A stretch of DNA of 64,000 nucleotides from Onchocerca volvulus. Lineage: Eukaryota > Nematoda > Chromadorea > Rhabditida > Onchocercidae. Positions 1 through 12,040 of this stretch are shown here, one piece after another (the stretch's first letter is position 1; each line of letters starts with the position of its first letter). Both the position numbers and the translations under genes were made by a program. The notes below the pieces were generated by a model, which did no database searches, was not told the DNA's origin, and saw only the letters and a program-made list of their open reading frames with translations. The stretch spans positions 773,944 to 837,943 of the forward strand of contig HG738136.1 of the NCBI GenBank assembly GCA_000499405.2, written 5' to 3'.

Positions 1-1702
1 ATCATAGGTTTTATAGTTTTTTTTTTTAAATTCACTTACGAGCTTCAGTAATAAGACGTTATACAAGTGTAGAATGTATTTTCAAGACTCATACACCATG
101 CTTCAAAATAAAAATAACGATTAATTTTGGATTTCAAAATCTATAATTTTCGAAATCTATAATTTTTTCAAATTATAAATTTCGAGATTAGGTTTCTTTT
201 TTTTTTTCTTTTTTTTTTTGAAATTCACTTTCGAGCTTTAATGATAAGAGACTGTACAAATGCAGGACATATTCTGAAGACAGGAAATCTACAATTTTTC
301 GAATTTCATTTATTCTGAAATAAAATTTAGAGTAGATTTACTTCAAACCTATTTTATAACATTTTGCGCAAATAGAAATTTGATGCAAAATAATTTAAAT
401 ATTCAATGAAAAAAAAGTGACAAAGCTTATAAATAAAACAAGTTATATTTAAAAAGTTTAAAAATGAAATAATTGTTGAATTTGAAGAATGAGGGTTTTT
501 ATAAAATTGCAGTATCATTCGACAAAAAAAAAAAAAAAAACTTAAGAATCGATTTTCAATGAGATATTATTTATGAAGTTGAATTTTTTTTTTTTTTTAT
601 ATCACTAATTAGCAATTATTTCAAATTAATGATTGCAATCCTATTTTGACCAAATTTATATCAAAAAAATATGATTTGATTGAGATTTTTTTGACAAATT
701 TCTAATGCCGTATGATTGAAATTGCATTTTTCACGATTTCAGTTTCCGTCACAATTACGCATTGTTAATTTATGATGAATATTTTTTAAAAAGAACTGAA
801 AATGTGTTGAATTCTTTATGACACCACAAAATGCTTCGATAGGAAAGAAAAAAGAATTAATAATTATTTAGGCTTAATAAAAATTACGTCATCTCATCTT
901 CATTATTTCATCATAAAAGGAAGATTAATTAGAAAATAAATTGATATTTTTGATATTCTTACTAATATCGGTTATTTGAAAACAAAATGAGAAGAAGCAA
1001 TTAGTTTTGAATTAAATAAAATTCATTGCATAAAATATTTCAAAAATTGTGCATAAATTTTATCGATATCTTTTGAAATTATTCATCGATATGTTTAAAT
1101 CAGATGAATTTTTTTGCATCTATCGATTGTCAATTAAAAAATTTTTTTATCTATCAACAATTAAATATACGGAATTTTTCCTTTTTGAATTTTAAATAAC
1201 TTTTAAAAAAATGCATATAAAACTTTCTAAAGCTATTTTGGAAGAAGAGGATGAAGAAGAAGGAGAAGATCGGAAGAAATAAATAACGAACCTTATTTGT
1301 GAGATGTTAGTTAATCTATAGAAAATTGACTAGTCTCTTTTTCAAATTTCTCATCTAACATTTTCTACCACGAAAAGCTCTTTTTTTTTTTCCCTTCCAT
1401 CTGCTCTCTTATCATTGAATAGTATTCCGTAGAAATGCTACTTTTTTTTTTTCCTCTTCCATTATTTCTCATATTTTACTTAATTAAATAAATTTTGTTT
1501 ATAAACTTTTTGTTTCCCTGGAATGCCATTTCTATTATGTATCATTTATTTTTCCACATTCATGGCAAGTTATTATCGAAATTTGAAAGGAAATAAAATT
1601 GTTTTCGTAAGACATCAATAGCATTTGTGGCTAATATAATCTATTAAATTCAATGAATCAACTATCAGATGCTTTGAAAAATTGAAGGATCATTTCCTTA
1701 TA

Positions 1703-1704
<2 letters not shown>

Positions 1705-1744
<40 letters not shown>
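1705..1744. repeat. (AC)20 dinucleotide microsatellite
   Basis: This is an uninterrupted AC repeat of 20 units in otherwise AT-rich spacer. It is likely length-polymorphic and could serve as a marker. Confidence 0.97.
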
Positions 1745-1746
<2 letters not shown>

Positions 1747-3157
1747 CCTACTATCATGATAATTAAAATTGCAAAAATGACGATTTCATCATTCAATCTT
1801 TTTCAATTAAATTTTGTTTCAATTTAATTTAAAATGCATGGAATTATTTAGTAAGATGAAAATAAACAGCATATCAGTGAGCAACTTTTCTGTGATATGA
1901 AAATAAACCCAATAATTCATCTAACTTCTGCGATCGTTGATTTACAATTTCAATTTACTTCTCATCTAAAAATAAACTTCACTTTGTTTCGTGAAAATGA
2001 TTTCATTACGAAAAAAAAAAATATAAAATGCTATATTCGGCGCCATTTTGATGCATTTAGTAAAACTTTCCATTTTTTTTTTTTTTTTTTTTACGTTTCA
2101 TAATTTTATAGATTATCAAATACTGCCGAAAAATCGATATGTGTTTAAAAATTCTGAAATTATAAAATGGATCATCATCCGTAGTTTGCAATGAACAATT
2201 CAGCATTTTCGACAATCATTTATAAGAAAAGCAAATAAGACTATATGATGTATAATTTGCGAAAACAATAAGCATTTGATGATTGCAAAAACAATAAATA
2301 TTGATTTATAAATGTAAATGAAACCTTTTCTTTGGCAATTTTAATTCTTCATTTGAAATAAAATCAAAAAAAGAAAAGAAACTAATGAAATATGAAAAAT
2401 AAGTAAAATTTTTTGATCAAAAAATTAAGTAAGAATTGCAAGATTTCAGTTGAAATAGTCCGTTAGAAGATTAATTATAAAATGCAATGCATAACAATGT
2501 GATAAATTAGAATTGCATAGATCTTTCAAAAAAAAAAAAAAAAAGAAAACAAAAAAAAAGAGAAATGAAAAGAAAAATCAATACTAAGATTGTTTCGTAA
2601 GTTTGCTTATTCGGCTTGATTGACAGATTTATGACAATTAACTATAAAAACAAAACAATAGAATGTATAAACAGAAATCTTGAAAGGGATAAAAGGATGA
2701 AAAGGGGAAGGAAAATTTTCTCATCAACTAATTAGAAAAACGAAAAAATGGGATTATATTGCTAAATAAATAACAGTAAATTAGCAAATTTAACAAAAAG
2801 ACATCTTAATTTATTTATTTTCTTTCATTAATTGAATTAAATGAGACAAAATAAATTTTAGATAAAATAAAAAGTAAACGGAAAAAGAAACAAAAGAAAA
2901 GTAAATAGAAATGTTTTTAATAAAAAAAAAAAAGAGAGAAAGCTCAAAAAATAAATCGCAAAAACAAGAAAAAAAATTATTAAAAAATAACAAAAAGAGA
3001 ATTCTCAACAAATCTTCTCGCGTTATCACTTTATCTCCTTTTTTAAAAACCTAAAAGAAAAAATGAAAATGACTTCCTTAGATAAGACAAATTCTAACTG
3101 AAAGAAAAGATTTTACTATAATATCGTTTTTCTTGTTAGCCAAGCTTTTTTTTTCTC

Positions 3158-3188
<31 letters not shown>

Positions 3189-3353
3189 CAGATTTTAATG
3201 GTTAATGTCATCTCTGCGAAATTAGGAGGAGTTTTTGAATCAGGCAAAACTATTTTTATGTCATCGCTGATTTATATTCGTTGAAATTGTAGTTATACAT
3301 TTTTCCTTAAAAATTATTTCACTTGTTGTTGACGAATCATTGTCATAAATTTT

Positions 3354-3400
3354 CGTTTTTTCGTTTTTTCGTTTTTTCGTTTTTTCGTTTTTTTTTTTTT
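3354..3400. repeat. CGTTTTTT octamer tandem repeat
   Basis: Five C residues at 3354, 3362, 3370, 3378 and 3386 mark an exact 8-bp period of CGTTTTTT. The array ends in a longer T run. Confidence 0.93.
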
Positions 3401-6400
3401 CAAATTATTTGAAAAATGAAGATTGATTGAGAAATAGTTATTAGTTATTGCAGCAAATGATGACAAATACTTCTAATTACAGATGAATAAACAGATAATT
3501 AATATTTTCTTTTATAAAAATTAACGCATTACAATAATTCATAAATGAAAAATACTAATTAAACTTTCTATTCAAATGCATTTTAATTCCAGTAATGTTC
3601 TATTCAAATGTATTTTTTAATCTCGACTGCATTTTAATTATAATCCAAATTTGTTAAATTCGCTGAAAATAAATCTTTTCGCTTTGTATTCTCTTTTCAG
3701 CATATTACTGATAAAAATTACCCGGTTAAAGTTATGAAACTATTATATTATTATCAATACTAAAAACTGTAAGCTATAATAAAAATGACGTTTCCCAAAA
3801 ACTATTCCCAAACATAAAATTTTAACAAAAAAGAAAATAAAATAAAATAAAATAAAAATTTTGATGAATGATGTGAATAGATCTTTTAATTGAAGATTAC
3901 AGAGCTTATCAGGTAATCTTACACGCTAATTTATTCATAATTATTTATCTTGAATGAATTCTTAGCCTTTCAAAATGATAGATAACTTTGTTCTTCTGCT
4001 TATATCAAAATGATAAATTACTTTGTTCTTCGGCCTAAAAGATAGAAAAGTTATTGTCTTTGCAAGAAATTATTTCTTGGAAAATATTTAAAAACTGATC
4101 AATGCAACGATTTTAAAATATCGAAAAATGAATCAATCAATCAAAAGAAAATAATTTGGCATTTGCTTTATTTAAATATTTCGTTGGTGTTCTTAATCTT
4201 CAGCTCCTTTAAAAAAAAAACTTTCCGAAAAAGTTTTTAGAGATAAAAAGAAAGTTTTCCCATTAGCATTATGACTTATTTGACAAAGCATATACAGTTC
4301 GCCATTAAAATCCTCTTAAAATTGCATATTTCTTTCCGATTTGTCTCAAATCGATATTAAAATAAATGTTAGATTGTATCTATAATTCCAAAAGAGTCAT
4401 AAATTTTTCAAAAGATTTGAGGATTTTTGTTAAACTTTTTTTTTTTTAATCTTAAGAATAGAGTTGAAATAAAAGGCAAAAAAAAAAAAAGCCTAAATAA
4501 AGAAATAGCGTGTTTGAGAACGATTAAAAAATGTCATCATTCTTTTCTTAGAGCAATATGACTAATCTAGTTTTATAATTCGTAGATTTTAAGACAAAAA
4601 ATTTGCTTCTAATTTAGGTGAGAGTTTTTTCATCCAACTGATTTATTTAGCCAAGTAAAATATGATGGTCAAAGTGTTCTAAAAATAATACACTACTTTT
4701 TATGATTTCATTTAATTAAAAATGTTTTAATTAGATGGATAAAACAGCTACAAAATGTAATCGCAAGTTTAGCAACAGATGCGACAACATTGTCAATTAT
4801 ACGGGATTGCGCTAAAATAGAAATAAAAAAAGATTGCGAAAATAGAAAAATGGTCGTTTTACGATTTTAACAGTTTTTCTGCAACTCAAAATAGCACTAT
4901 TTTAGGGATATCATATCAAGGAAGTTGTTATGTGAATTTTTGGCATTTATTGAAAGTATAAAGCTTATTATCTGAAATGGTATTTTTGTCATAATCTTTT
5001 TTCTTCTTTTTTTTTTGAAAGAAATATTTATTTTAACAAGTAATACCTGAAAAATATAAATCAGAAAATGAGAATTTTTTGATATTTATAATATTACTAT
5101 GCAAAATCATACAAAAAAAATTACGGCAAATAAAGCAAAAAAATAAATTGTTATTAGAAATTTTTAAGATCAAAATTTCAATGATTCAAAATATATGAAG
5201 GACAGTAAATTAAAAATGGTCAAATGTTAAGGCTTGTAAAATCTATGGAAAAAAACTTGCGGCATCCTTAAAGTTCGATAAAATTGATTGCTTTGTTGAA
5301 AATTCTCAGAAGCCCTGAGAAGCAGATTGTTGAGGAAAAAAAAAAAAGCTTTATTTCTTGCCTATGAAATGTCTATTTTTCATATTCTTAATTCAACTAA
5401 CAAGTGTCCCTTTCAAAAAAATCTCTTGGTAAGTTCATCGATTAAATAGCCAAAGCTTTTGTGAATTTCGGAATTTATTTTGCTACTTGTATCATGCTAG
5501 AAATGGATGATGGTAATGATATTGGACAAAGCAATTTTGTTAAAACACAGCTTCCTAATTAGGCTAGAAAGATAAAATTAGAAAATATTTCAGTTTGTAT
5601 CAAGCTAAAAGATTTTCTCTTCTTGAATGCTTGGAAAGATGCCATATACAATTTAATTAACATCTACATCTTAAGAAAACAAAGCTTTAAATTATAAAGC
5701 TTAGTTAATTAAATTAAATTGAAAAGCAGATTGCTCCATCCATCTTTTTTCAGCCATCTTGCTTCATCCATCCTCATTCATCTTGTTGGATAAAATTTGA
5801 CCGAATAAGATTGTCACACCTAATTAAGCGGATTTTCACATAATGAAGTATTAGCTTTAAAATAAAAAATGATAAAGTAACTCTATAATAATTCCACACA
5901 GATTCGAAGGAATAGGGATTAATAATTCAATTTTCTAAATTTTTATATTTTCAAGATAATTAAGCAAAAATCAATATTTTATGTGCTTATTCGAATTATA
6001 AATAATATAATATATTGCATTTTTTTGATTTTAAATTTGAATTTTTGGAAATTTCCCAAAATTGAGCTTGTTAAGATCAATTATTTGAAGAAATCTTTTC
6101 TATAGAAGCATTCAGTTAAAAATTAAACGACTTGAGAAAATTCCTTATGCTTCTCTGCAAAATTCGGCGCTAAATGCCGAAAAGTCAATTGTTTTAATGC
6201 CAAAAAGTCCTGAATGGCTATGAAATAATTAATAATCGGTTTGAAAACAGTTTACATGTTTAATGATAGATGAGAGATATTTTTGATACGAAGCACTCCA
6301 TGGATCGGAAAAAGCTGTTCATCAATTTGAAAAATAATTTACCAAAAAAAAATTAATAACTTCAAATACTTGAAAAACAAATTTTTATAAAATTAATTAT

Positions 6401-7132
6401 TTTTGAAATTTGAAAAAATTTAGGAAATTTAATTTTTATTCCCTCTACAGTTATTACCCTCTTTTTAGCTCTTTCGCTTTTATTTTTATAATCTAAAAAC
6501 GCGCATGTAATAAAATTATTAATTTAAGAATTATATCCCATTAGCTGCACGAAAATCTTGTTTTAAGCAAATGTATTTCTTGAGCGCTATTTGATTTCAT
6601 TTTTACACAAAAACAATGATTGATTCGATTCGAAACATTTCTAGTTATCGAATTGAAATATCTGATCATTTGAAACTAAAACTTCGTAGTATTTAAAAAT
6701 ATTACATTTGAAAATTATCAACCTTGCTTCACATTTCATGATCAAAATAACATTCATCCAATAAATGCAACTCCACAATTATTAATTAGCTTGGCTGAAC
6801 AAAGTTAATTTCTATTCCTGTAGTTATAAGACATTAAAAGACGAACTTAATAGTTACAAACAATGAATAATAATTTAACTTTTGGGAAAAAATTCGAAAA
6901 GTAAGAAAATAAATGAAAGATTTGAAATTTTTGAGAAAAACAGAGTTATTTAAGAAATCTGCCATTTCATTGTTTTTCTTGGTTAAATACTATTAGTGCA
7001 TAACTTAAATGGCCAGATGACAGTGTTTAGAATTGAGGACTAAGAAAAGAAGTCAAATGTCCAAGAAAATAAATGACTTTGTCTTTAATGTTGCGATTTC
7101 TGCTATAAAAAAAATTGTTGTCTGGCTCTTAG

Positions 7133-7152
7133 ATATATATATATATATATAT
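7133..7152. repeat. (AT)10 microsatellite
   Basis: This is a pure AT dinucleotide run in spacer DNA. Confidence 0.9.
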
Positions 7153-7669
7153 GAAAAGAGCAAATTTATCTAAAGTTTCAAAAATTAAAGTTTCTTTTTG
7201 AAAGTGAAATGGTACAAAAAGTGCAGATTTCATGAATTTTACTTACTTTCTAATTTTTAAAAAAATATGTGCCATAATTTATTTTGACGAGATGTCTAGT
7301 AATAATGTCATCTACTCTCGAATTACGAATCAAAATTCACATTTTAAAAGCCTTTTTTCGAGTATTTGTTTCTTCTTTAAGTTTCCATCCAAAATCTTAC
7401 TGAATTCTTCTTCCAACTAATCCTTCTGACCTTTTCTTATTTCAAACATTGATAATTCTTAAATAAAATAAATCTATTTACAAAAACGCATAATATAGGA
7501 ATTTGATCTATAATAGAATGAATCATTACTCATCGCAAAAATTAGAATGACAAATTCAGGAATTGGAATGATTGCCGGAAAGACCAAAATATTTTTTGGG
7601 ATTTAGATATGAGAAATTTGTCAAAAATCTTTATATTATAGAATTATTTTAATAAAAGCAATCTTTTGA

Positions 7670-7878
7670 CCTTTATGCTATATTAACATATAAATTTTTT
7701 GTGCTATGTTGACATGAAGTAAACAATTCTCTTTGCGCTACACTAACATGTTGTAAATTATGCTATAGTTGACAGGTAGAAAATATGATCCCTTTGTACT
7801 GAAGTTAACATGTTGTAAAATTATCTCCCTTTGCGCTATAAGTTAATATATTGTACAGTTTACATAGTGGTAAACTTT
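7670..7878. repeat. degenerate repeat around a GCTATA...GACATG core
   Basis: About five diverged units each contain a GCTAT or GCTAC core, then a TTAACATG or TTGACATG-like stretch, then a TGTAAA-like stretch. They sit directly upstream of the 83-bp tandem repeat. The boundaries are approximate. Confidence 0.45.
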
Positions 7879-8127
7879 AAGTAAAGAAAGGTTTATAATT
7901 GCACGTAGTATCATATAGTATCACGTAGAATATGATTCATGTGTAAAAATCTCTAGTTTTTAAGTGAAGAAAGGTTTGTAATTGCACGTAGTATCATATA
8001 GTATCACGTAGAATATGATTCATGTGTAAAAATCTCTAGTTTTTAAGTGAAGAAAGGTTTCTAATTGCACGTAGTATCATGTAGTATCACGTAGAACTTG
8101 ATTCACGTGCAGTATCACATATAGTAA
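7879..8127. repeat. 83-bp tandem repeat, three copies
   Basis: Units begin at 7879, 7962 and 8045, an exact 83-bp period. Each opens with AAGTRAAGAAAGGTTT and contains GCACGTAGTATCAT followed by a second GTATCACGTAG. The first two copies are almost identical and the third diverges after about 55 bp. The inner CACGTAG motif is therefore itself repeated within a unit. The array ends about 10 bp before a TATA-like element. Confidence 0.92.
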
Positions 8128-8137
8128 ACGATCTGAC

Positions 8138-8146
8138 TATAAAAAG
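8138..8146 (+). promoter_or_regulatory. TATA-like element in a C-richer island
   Basis: TATAAAAAG lies just after the 83-bp repeats and 25 bp before GATTCTTGCATTCA and a run of ATTC repeats (8171-8191). The next 300 bp are visibly richer in C than the surroundings. No gene follows that I can recognise. It could be an LTR-type promoter or chance. Confidence 0.3.
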
Positions 8147-10269
8147 AGTTCTCATGTGAAGAGATTCTTGCATTCATTCATTCATTCATTCAATCCTTTG
8201 TTCTGATCGGTCCGAGCATTCAATTCTTTTGCTTTGATTGGTATTCAAGCGGCACTTTCCAAATTTCATTGAACTCTATCAATTCCTAATGCCCATAATT
8301 CGCAAAAAATTTCCCTAATATCAAAAAGAAGTCTAAATTGTTGGCTGTACTATCGATCTTCATCAATTCAATATGTACCATAGTTGCAGCAAACAAAATT
8401 CGTCATATCAAGGACTTCATTATACAACAAAATTATCTGCACTAAATTTCAATCTCCAAAAAACAACATTCGCACGAATTACTCCCACTAACAATAACAG
8501 CTATCACATTCCCAGGAAAGTTAAATTTTTGCTTTTCAACCGTATGATTTCGATCTCTTACTTCCATATTGAATTGTAGATTTGGAAATTTCCTGGAAAT
8601 GAATAAATTATTAATATTCTTGCTAAACTCCGAGAAAATTTGTTCCCTCAAGAATTTCTCTCATTATTAATTACTTAATTTTGCCATCAAAAAACATGTC
8701 CCATTTATTTTGGCACAAAAATATTTTAATCAAAAGCAACGACGTTCTGTTCTGCACTGAAATTGAAATTACATGCAAAAAAATTTAGCTTTGAAAAAAT
8801 TTGTTAAAATTTGGAATGGTTTTTAAATGAAAATTTTTATCTGGAAAAGTATTTCAGTTTCTTTAGAAATATTCAAATTTTTAAATTATTTGTTACATAA
8901 TATAAAATATAAAAACAATCAGTTATAAAAAGCGTTCATAAATTTACATTTTTGTTGAAAAAAATTATTCATAAAAATGAATTTGCATGAAATAATAAAT
9001 GTAAATCTTCTGCACAAAAAAGCAGGCAAAAAAATTTGAATAAAAAAAAACTAAATTTATTAAAATTAAATTAACCATTTGCTTTTACTTATTCGAGCTG
9101 CAATAATTAATTAGCCAATTAGCCATTTCGAGCTTAAATGGCTGGAGTTTTTTAATACTTCTCCTAGTATTTTAGCTTTTTTGAATTCGTTTAGTGGAAT
9201 CTATTTCATATATATTGATTGATTTTGAATTATCTAATTCTGAAAAGTTTTTTTTTTTTTTTTTTTGGCAGTGGTCTGATGTATTATATCATTTTTGATT
9301 ATGCAATGTTTTTTGAAATTTTCTGTACTTGTATCGATATTGATCGATAATTGTGGAATATTGCCTTTAATATTATATGCTCCTGAAATGCACTTTTTCT
9401 CATATTAATGTTTTATCTTTTATACCTTGCTTTTGTGGCTTTAATAATGATTTATTTTTTATTCGAGAATATGGTAGTAATTAAACTTTCTTCACTTTTG
9501 AGAATTGAAAATCAACCTGAGTTTTTTTCGGATAATTTTATAATTTTGGATGCTGTTCATATTGATTCTTTATTGAGTGTTAATTAATTTTATTTGTAAC
9601 TACTCAAAATAGATGCTATAGCTTCAGTTCACATACTAAATATTAAATAGCCTTAGGCCATTTCAATCGCTTCTTTCATTTTGCTAGACAATTGAATAAT
9701 ACTTTTTTATCTACTCTCAATAAGTTGAAAATATGAAATAATATCATTATTGAAAATCATATACTTCCGATTTGCAATTTTTCAAAAAAGCCGATTAATT
9801 TTTCCTGTTTGCCAATTTTGTAATATGAAATATGTACTTAGTCTTTGTTTGATATATTAAGACAGTAGCTTTCTTTTCTCCTAAATATTTGACAGATGCT
9901 TTAATATATGATTTTCAAGCTGAGATCTAGAAGTGTATAGTATGATGATTATCATTTATGAGGTGAACTTTCTTCCCTACAAAAGTTTCTGAAACAGAAT
10001 GCTAGCAAAAAGATACAGATGTTGACGTAAGAGATTTCCCTAAATGAATCGTTAAATTCTTATTTTTCTTTATCACTTCTTTAAAAAACGCAAAGAAGAT
10101 GGAAAAGATGCTTGTCATTTACAGTTGTCTTGAGAGATTACGGTTTTGTGATCGGAAAAAATAAGAGTATCGTAGTTTACATTTTGCATTCGGCATGCAA
10201 GTCGAAAGAACGCTGGAAAATAAGACAAAATCCCGAACCATCTTATGAAAGCACGCATTTTTTGACGCA

Positions 10270-10275
10270 TTTATT
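10270..10275 (-). terminator. AATAAA poly(A) signal for the collagen gene
   Basis: TTTATT on the plus strand reads AATAAA on the minus strand, 62 nt beyond the collagen stop codon. This is a normal distance for a short nematode 3' UTR. Confidence 0.6.
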
Positions 10276-10336
10276 GAATTTGCATAAACAACGACAAATA
10301 TGAATCTGAGAGAACAATGAAATCATCATAAATTTC

Positions 10337-12024
10337 CTATGTAAGTAGAGAGCCGGGGTCAGTTCTCGGCGGAGGACAATGGTCACATGAACCAGGTTGT
10401 CCTGGTGGTCCTCTGGGTCCTGGTGGTCCATGTGGTCCTGGTAAACCGTCCACACCCTTCTCTCCTGGATCACCCGGCGGTCCTGGTGGTCCTGCTTTGC
10501 CCGGTTGGCCATCTCGTCCAGGAGGTCCAGGAGGTCCTGAAATGTTGTTATTCATTTCTTGACTTGAGAATGGATAAGAAAATAAAGGAATATGAATTTG
10601 TACCTTGAGGTCCAGGAGGTCCAGGAGATCCTGGTGGACCAGGTGGTGCACCATTTATGATCTTTCCTGGTTCTCCTGGAGGTCCCTTTTCACCCGGCAA
10701 TCCTGGTGGTCCTTGCGGTCCTTGAGGTCCTGGTGGTCCTGGTATACCAGGAGCACCATCAAGTCCTATAATAAATGACAAGGTCAATTAAAATCATTGA
10801 CAAGAATATTCATTGAAGTGAATTCCAGAAATTATTTCTATCATTTTCAATTAAATTCTGAATACTCTAACAAAGATCACCTGGAGTGCCAGCATCTCCT
10901 TGAGGTCCAGGTAAACCCTTTGGTCCAGGAGGTCCAGGTGGCCCAGGAGGTCCAGGTGGACATTTCTGGCATGGTGGCTTTGGAGGTGGTCCAGGAATCA
11001 GACTACCATCACGACCTGGTGATCCTGGATTACCTGGTCGTCCTGGTGCTCTGCAAAATTTTTCGTAATTTTCACACACTAATCATCATACTAAACACAA
11101 TAATCAACCAATACATTATAAATTAGGAGATCATTAAAGAAAATCAAAGATCAATCAATAATCTATTGCAAACATCAAGTGCCTCTTGAAATAACGAGAA
11201 ATGCTAGTGTAAGAATAACCTATCTTTAAAAAATACCTATAACTTCTCGATAAATTTAAGATTAAACTATTGTGCTAGATGATATGTTACTGACCCAGGT
11301 CGTCCATCACGTCCTGGAGGACCGGGTGGTCCAGGTGGTCCAACTTGACATGTGCAACAACTGCCACTAGTCGATGTACTTACTTCTTGTTCCAAACGAA
11401 CATTTCTTATACTATCACGTTTTTTACGAAATGTTGTAGTAGCAGTTATTGAAGACGTGATCGTTTGCAACTGTACCATTTCTTTCCACATATCTCGTGA
11501 ACGTGTCTGAAGAATTTTGATTAATTTTAGGACAATTCAGAAATTCATTTTTTTCAAAAAGTTTTTTTTAGCCTAAAATATGGCTATAGAATTTTTAAAG
11601 AAATCATCTTCGCTAAGATAATTCAATTAATTTAAATAATTTAAAACGAAAAAAAAATGAATGCTTAATTTTGAACAAGCATCGTTAATCATCAATTTGA
11701 TTTAGAAAACCAAAAACGAAACTGCAATATACTGTTAATTTTGATTTGATTAGTTATTCAACAAAATTTTATAAAACTTATTGTAAATATTTCATGTGAT
11801 AAAAATGACTTAATTAAATATTTTCTCCTAATTAATTGATTTAATTGATTGTTTACCTTACAGTAATCAACTTCATTTTGCATGAATGATTGAACATTTT
11901 GCACATGACTGTAAATAATGGGTAATGTGATCACACAACACATCACCGATATTGTGGAAAATGCGACAGCTGCAAAAGCAACAGGCTTCAAAGAACGTCG
12001 TTTTTTCCGGACCGGAATATCCAT
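10337..12024 (-). CDS. nematode cuticle collagen, 303 aa, five exons
   Basis: This is an extracellular structural protein of the cuticle. Exons are 12024-11857, 11506-11295, 11050-10881, 10765-10604 and 10536-10337, and all joins keep frame. Residues 1-56 carry a basic start ([10 protein letters not shown]) and a hydrophobic signal-anchor segment. The SRDMWKEM stretch follows, as in the collagen N-terminal domain. An R-K-K-R site at about residues 82-85 suits subtilisin-type processing. Gly-X-Y blocks follow, broken by a [10 protein letters not shown] segment and by GKIINGAP. Cysteine clusters CCTC, CQKC and CDHC flank the triple-helical blocks. The C-terminus [13 protein letters not shown] is typical of the nematode cuticle collagen family, and the length is usual. 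Donor GTCAGT in intron 2 is non-standard but forced by frame. I cannot assign a one-to-one C. elegans orthologue. Confidence 0.96.
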
Positions 12025-12037
12025 TTATAACCGGAAA

Positions 12038-12040
12038 TCT
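12038..12040 (-). promoter_or_regulatory. trans-splice-like acceptor before the collagen ATG
   Basis: On the minus strand TTACTTTCAG ends at 12039. This leaves a 14-nt leader (12038-12025) before the ATG, a typical distance for a spliced-leader acceptor. An ordinary 5' UTR intron is the alternative. Confidence 0.55.

Larger units (their letters stand above)
1..10269. other. gene-poor AT-rich spacer
   Basis: I see no convincing exon here. Open frames are short, rich in Phe, Ile, Lys and Asn, and lack splice-signal support. The stretch consists of A/T homopolymers and the simple and tandem repeats listed separately. The right end is probably the 3' flank of the minus-strand collagen gene. Confidence 0.6.

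Noticed and set aside
8373..8651. Overlapping open frames on both strands near 8.5 kb
   Set aside because: Both are about 68 aa, neither has a family resemblance, and splice signals are absent. The C-richer composition better fits the LTR-like island.
10387..11126. Plus-strand open frames rich in Val and Leu across the collagen locus
   Set aside because: They are the antisense reading of Gly-Pro-Pro codons on the minus strand and have no splice or start support.
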